A stretch of 64,000 bases of DNA from Balanoglossus misakiensis. Lineage: Eukaryota > Hemichordata. Both the position numbers and the translations under genes were made by a program. The stretch lies in NCBI GenBank assembly GCA_040954595.2, contig CM082578.2, positions 13,020,001 to 13,084,000 on the forward strand, given 5' to 3'. Of the stretch, positions 60,481-64,000 are shown in pieces. Numbering within the stretch: position 1 is the first letter of the stretch; the number at the start of each line of letters is the position of its first letter. The notes below the pieces were generated by a model. The model was not told the DNA's origin. It was given only the letters and a program-made list of their open reading frames with translations, and did not search any database.

Positions 60481-61608
60481 ATGAGCGAGAACGTGATGGG
60501 AATGGAAAACGCAAGTCTGCCAAATTCCACGGAGGGAGCGACGATGAGGCTGGAGTATAACTGTGGCGCCGATCCTCTCGTGTTTCACGTGCTGGGGATG
60601 ACATTGGGCACCGTGGGTTTAATTGGCAACGTCTGCTTCATGTTTGTGGTTGTGCGGGTCAAATCTATGCAGACGGCAACTAACCATTACCTGATTAACC
60701 TGGCGGCCGCGGATCTCCTCTATTTGATGTGTCTGTGGTTTCTCTACTTGTGCGTCCTGGTGAACGGGGACGGCGCCTGCTTCTTCACCACGTACGCCGA
60801 CGCCAGGTGCGTCATCGGCATGGTGGTCGACATCGCCGTACTGACTTCGAACTTCAGCGTCACCTTCATCGGGATAGAACGATACGTGGCCATCACGCAC
60901 CCTTTCCGGGCGCGGCGGCTCTGCACCAAGGGTAAAACTGCGCTTTTCAACGTCTTGATGTGGATCCTAGCCCTGGTGATAAAGCTACCCTCGGCCGTGG
61001 CGTGTCACGTCGACGACCCTCCCGAGTCGATCTACATAGCCATTTACATCATATTCATCACGGTTTGTTTCATCAGTTTATGCATGGTGACAGTTCTGTA
61101 CACTTTGACAGCCTACCATTTCAAGCAGACGACCAAGGCGATGCGGGAGTTCAACGACTCTCGCCACCAGGCCCCAAGCCACGACAAGGCTGTCGTGAGA
61201 CTCTGCGTTTTGACAACCGTTATATATTTCCTCTGCCTGTTCCCAAAAGAACTGGCGTTCATACTGCAACTGTTCAAGCAACTTGGCGGACCTATCGTTA
61301 GTTTGAATACGACCTTCTGCATTCACAACGTCTCCGTCATTCTGCTCATGGTCCACTCGGCAGCAAACCCCATCGTCTACAACGTCATGAGTTCCAGGTA
61401 CAGACAAGCCTTCAAAACTGCTCTGATGTCTTGCTGTGGAATCAATTGTTCTGGTCGCCAGTGCGATAAAACTTATTACACGCGCACCAATGGCTTCACC
61501 GACAAAACGGTTGCAAGTGACGTGAACCAATCGATCCATAGACAAAGCAAGAAATTTCCGGCACGTTCCACAGAAATTGAATCGTGCCCTAGGACTACGT
61601 CGATGTAA
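60481..61608 (+). CDS. Class A neuropeptide-type GPCR, copy 2 (tandem paralogue)
   Basis: 375 residues without introns, aligning with copy 1 almost gap-free from residue 1 to about 320. Blocks such as MFVVVRVKSMQTATNHYLIN and LTSNFSVTFIGIERYVAI are identical. It keeps N50, D78, ERY 133-135, W161, NPIVY 296-300 and the C110/C175 pair, plus N-glycosylation sites N10 and N15. It shares the same departures from the class A norm: S199 at Pro5.50 and L253 at Trp6.48. The cytoplasmic tail has diverged except for the final RTTSM. The frame is open upstream to a GTG at 60301, with an in-frame ATG at 60307, which would add about 58 residues. I prefer the ATG at 60481 because it places the start 29 residues before the shared ADPLVF block, as in copy 1. 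An AG at 60447-60448 after TTTCATTTAC may end a leader intron. Confidence 0.92.
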   Translation: MSENVMGMENASLPNSTEGATMRLEYNCGADPLVFHVLGMTLGTVGLIGNVCFMFVVVRVKSMQTATNHYLINLAAADLLYLMCLWFLYLCVLVNGDGACFFTTYADARCVIGMVVDIAVLTSNFSVTFIGIERYVAITHPFRARRLCTKGKTALFNVLMWILALVIKLPSAVACHVDDPPESIYIAIYIIFITVCFISLCMVTVLYTLTAYHFKQTTKAMREFNDSRHQAPSHDKAVVRLCVLTTVIYFLCLFPKELAFILQLFKQLGGPIVSLNTTFCIHNVSVILLMVHSAANPIVYNVMSSRYRQAFKTALMSCCGINCSGRQCDKTYYTRTNGFTDKTVASDVNQSIHRQSKKFPARSTEIESCPRTTSM

Positions 61609-64000
61609 ATGTGTTTTCATCAAATGATCCATGTTATGATTCTGAATAATGCCGTGGACTTCACCATGAAATCAACTGTCATAAAACACACGCGCTTTAT
61701 ATCCAGCGTGCCTTCTTTCAGACGTATTTCTCGATTTGTTTTATTGTGTGCAAGTAAGTAAGTAGCAACGCTGCATGGAGATATATTTTCACGCAAGACA
61801 TGAGCCTTCTGTTGTACTAGTATTCTTTTTTTGGTGGGCATGCTAATGTCATACAAGGACACGTTAAAATATGCTTTCCTATTTCAAAAGTGGCAGATGG
61901 TGCTAATTGTTCAGTTCACATATGGAAAGTACAGGAAAGACGTTTTATATCAAGGCCAGCACCTAAGTATATGCGCTGTGTTAGCATACGAAGCCACGGC
62001 GCGGTGGAACTTAAGTTGCTAAAGCACCACAAGCGCCCAACCATCGCTGAAACCGTTGTTTGAAAGACTATGATTTCTGTTAATACCGTTTATAATCAGC
62101 CACTCGTGAGCGTTTTTTGACCCAATATTTCCGTGGCTGCCCGTCCGTTGAACAACAGCACGAATCAGTTTTCAATCATAATTTCGCAGCGGGTTTCTTG
62201 GACTCAATACATTGATTTGTGGACAGATGTACATTTGTAGGCATTTGGCGCCTACTTCATGGCTGTTGGGCTCCCGCAGTTTTCAAATTACTTGGCAAGC
62301 AAACCGCACGGCGCTGAAATGAATTGCTCGAAGCAGAGAAAAAATACGGAGACTGCTATAATTGCCGCTCCTCCGTTGCGTAAATCAAGCGACACCGAAT
62401 TGATGTTGTAATATATTTAGCCTTTTAGAGAAATCACCAGTTCATATGATGTAATTAAAGGATAGGTCTGCAGTGGCCCCTGCAATCTATGGCACCATAA
62501 GCTGAAAATTTCATTACACAATATATTGAGTGTTGTCACTTCTAATCACATTTTCCAAAAGGCTAATATGAAGATATTTTAACGTTCCAGAACGAATGCA
62601 ACACACGGACTAATATAACTTTAAGTATTTTCTCAGTATTTTTGTTTTCAGTTACTAAGGCTTGGGGCTTTAACACATTATTGTCACATTAAGTATTTTC
62701 AAGTTGGCTGTATTACATTCATATACTTGTAAGTCAATTGGAAAGATATTTTTTATTTCAAAGCCAATGATATTTTGTTGTTGAGTCGAAAGTCGACATA
62801 GCCTTCTGGCATGCGTGACAATACATTGTGAACTAAATCTTTAATCTATATCACCACAATATCAAGCGCACTTCGTCACATCTTTCACTGGGGTTGTATG
62901 TTCAGAGGAGCCAGTGTGTAAGCGTAAGAGTACATACATGCATTGTATTTCAGTTGCTCGGGAGACTGGGTGATCTCATACATTAGTGGATATGTCGTGG
63001 GCAACCTTTTGATTCTTGTTCCTATCCCCAACGAGAAATTCTGGCGCACACGTGTATCTTAAAAAAGAGCAGTTCTGTAGAATATTTTAATGATTGCATA
63101 CTTCATTCACCCGTACGGCCTGCTGCCATTTACCCACCCACGATTCTCGCCCGATCGAGCGCCAGCGAACATTCAGTATGAGGTTTTTTGAGATTAACCG
63201 AATCTACTCTAAAGCGTTATTGCGCCTAATCCGATTAACAGAGACACGCCGTTTCTAGGAAATACCACAATGCATCTGTAGCAAAAAGTCGGATAATTGT
63301 AACAATATACATGTGCTGGCATACTGTGGCTATTTTAGGTAACACAATGCACTACAAGAATTAGCTCAAAGCGTTCACTCCAATCCATAGCACATGAAAG
63401 ATTATCATGGTGGTCACAAAACATGTTTTAATGCAATCTCACGTCGCAACACGACATTTTATTATCAGAAAAACAATCGAGATGAGAACATCAATCAATC
63501 AATCTTTTTCCCCACCAAGAGTAAAATGTACCAGTATCATTTGTAAGCAAATGCGTTAAGGCAAACGGGCATTAAGTTATTAAGGTCACTTAATCTCGAA
63601 TGTTCATATAACAATTTATTTATTAGGTGAGTTTGACTCTCAAGAAAGAAAGGACACCCGTGTAGAGACAGTATTTATTGCTTCACTAGTGATTTGATCC
63701 CGGCTTTCGCGGGCGACGCTTTCCCCTATGATGTGTCATTTATCACGTGAAGCAGTTATCATAAATATGTGTAACAGAATACCCTTTGGATCGTAAAGCG
63801 CGTCGTTACCAACAGATGACAGTCGTTTGTTCTTGATGTATCTAAATTAAGGGAATCAACTGATCAATGGCGATCCATCCATCATGCCACCAAACTCTAC
63901 TGTGAATTTTTTTAACCTGCTTGGAATTTATCGGTGGTGGGCACACTGACAAAGCAGAATATTAATGTGCACTTGATTTATACCATACTCACCACGTGTT
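61609..64000. other. Downstream intergenic DNA, no gene recognised
   Basis: No coding exon, RNA gene or strong repeat is visible. ATTAAA at 62454-62459 is one possible poly(A) signal for copy 2. The short frames near 61620-62022 have no domains. Confidence 0.6.

Noticed and set aside
60960-61632. Plus- and minus-strand open frames (113 and 184 codons) over the second GPCR
   Set aside because: Antisense and out-of-frame shadows of the receptor; similar shadows occur over the first copy at the same place.

Overview
This is a eukaryotic, animal window. Genes are split by GT-AG introns, flanks are AT-rich, signals are of AATAAA type, and the proteins are metazoan: an IQSEC/BRAG Arf-GEF, a CYP2-clan cytochrome P450, and two peptide-type class A GPCRs. 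The over-used octamer TACATGTA and a mosaic of CpG-poor and CpG-rich DNA fit a marine invertebrate such as a lancelet, hemichordate or mollusc. The species cannot be fixed from sequence alone. No bacterial genes, CRISPR arrays, tRNAs or rRNAs were recognised.

Layout, all recognised genes on the + strand. (1) 1-20418: CpG-depleted DNA with no recognisable exon, most likely a long 5' intron of the next gene. (2) 20419-32680: the downstream eleven coding exons of an IQSEC1/2/3 orthologue (schizo/loner in flies), holding the IQ motif, Sec7 domain, atypical PH domain and a short C-terminal tail. The first exon of the gene is not in view. A long 3' UTR probably runs to the AATAAA at 35401. (3) 36290-38128: a compact three-exon cytochrome P450 of 488 residues, probably with a non-coding first exon upstream. 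(4) 38129-55358: about 17 kb without a recognisable gene, containing fold-back repeats, microsatellites and homopolymer G tracts. (5) 55359-56492 and 60481-61608: two single-exon-CDS tandem paralogous GPCRs of the TRH/ghrelin/neuromedin-U/neurotensin type. (6) 61609-64000: no gene seen.

The genes form no operon or shared pathway. IQSEC is an intracellular Arf6-class exchange factor, the P450 is an ER-bound oxidase, and the GPCRs are plasma-membrane receptors. Only the GPCR pair is related by descent, through a local duplication.

Main points for a second look: a sharp rise in CpG density at about 35.4 kb, coinciding with the IQSEC 3' end; an unannotated, frame-preserving 117-base cassette exon at 30162-30278 inside an IQSEC intron; two fold-back elements at 39854-40049 and 47439-47517; and a GPCR pair that has lost two usual class A residues (Pro5.50 and Trp6.48) while keeping an identical RTTSM C-terminus. 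I found no strong evidence for a wholly new biological system.
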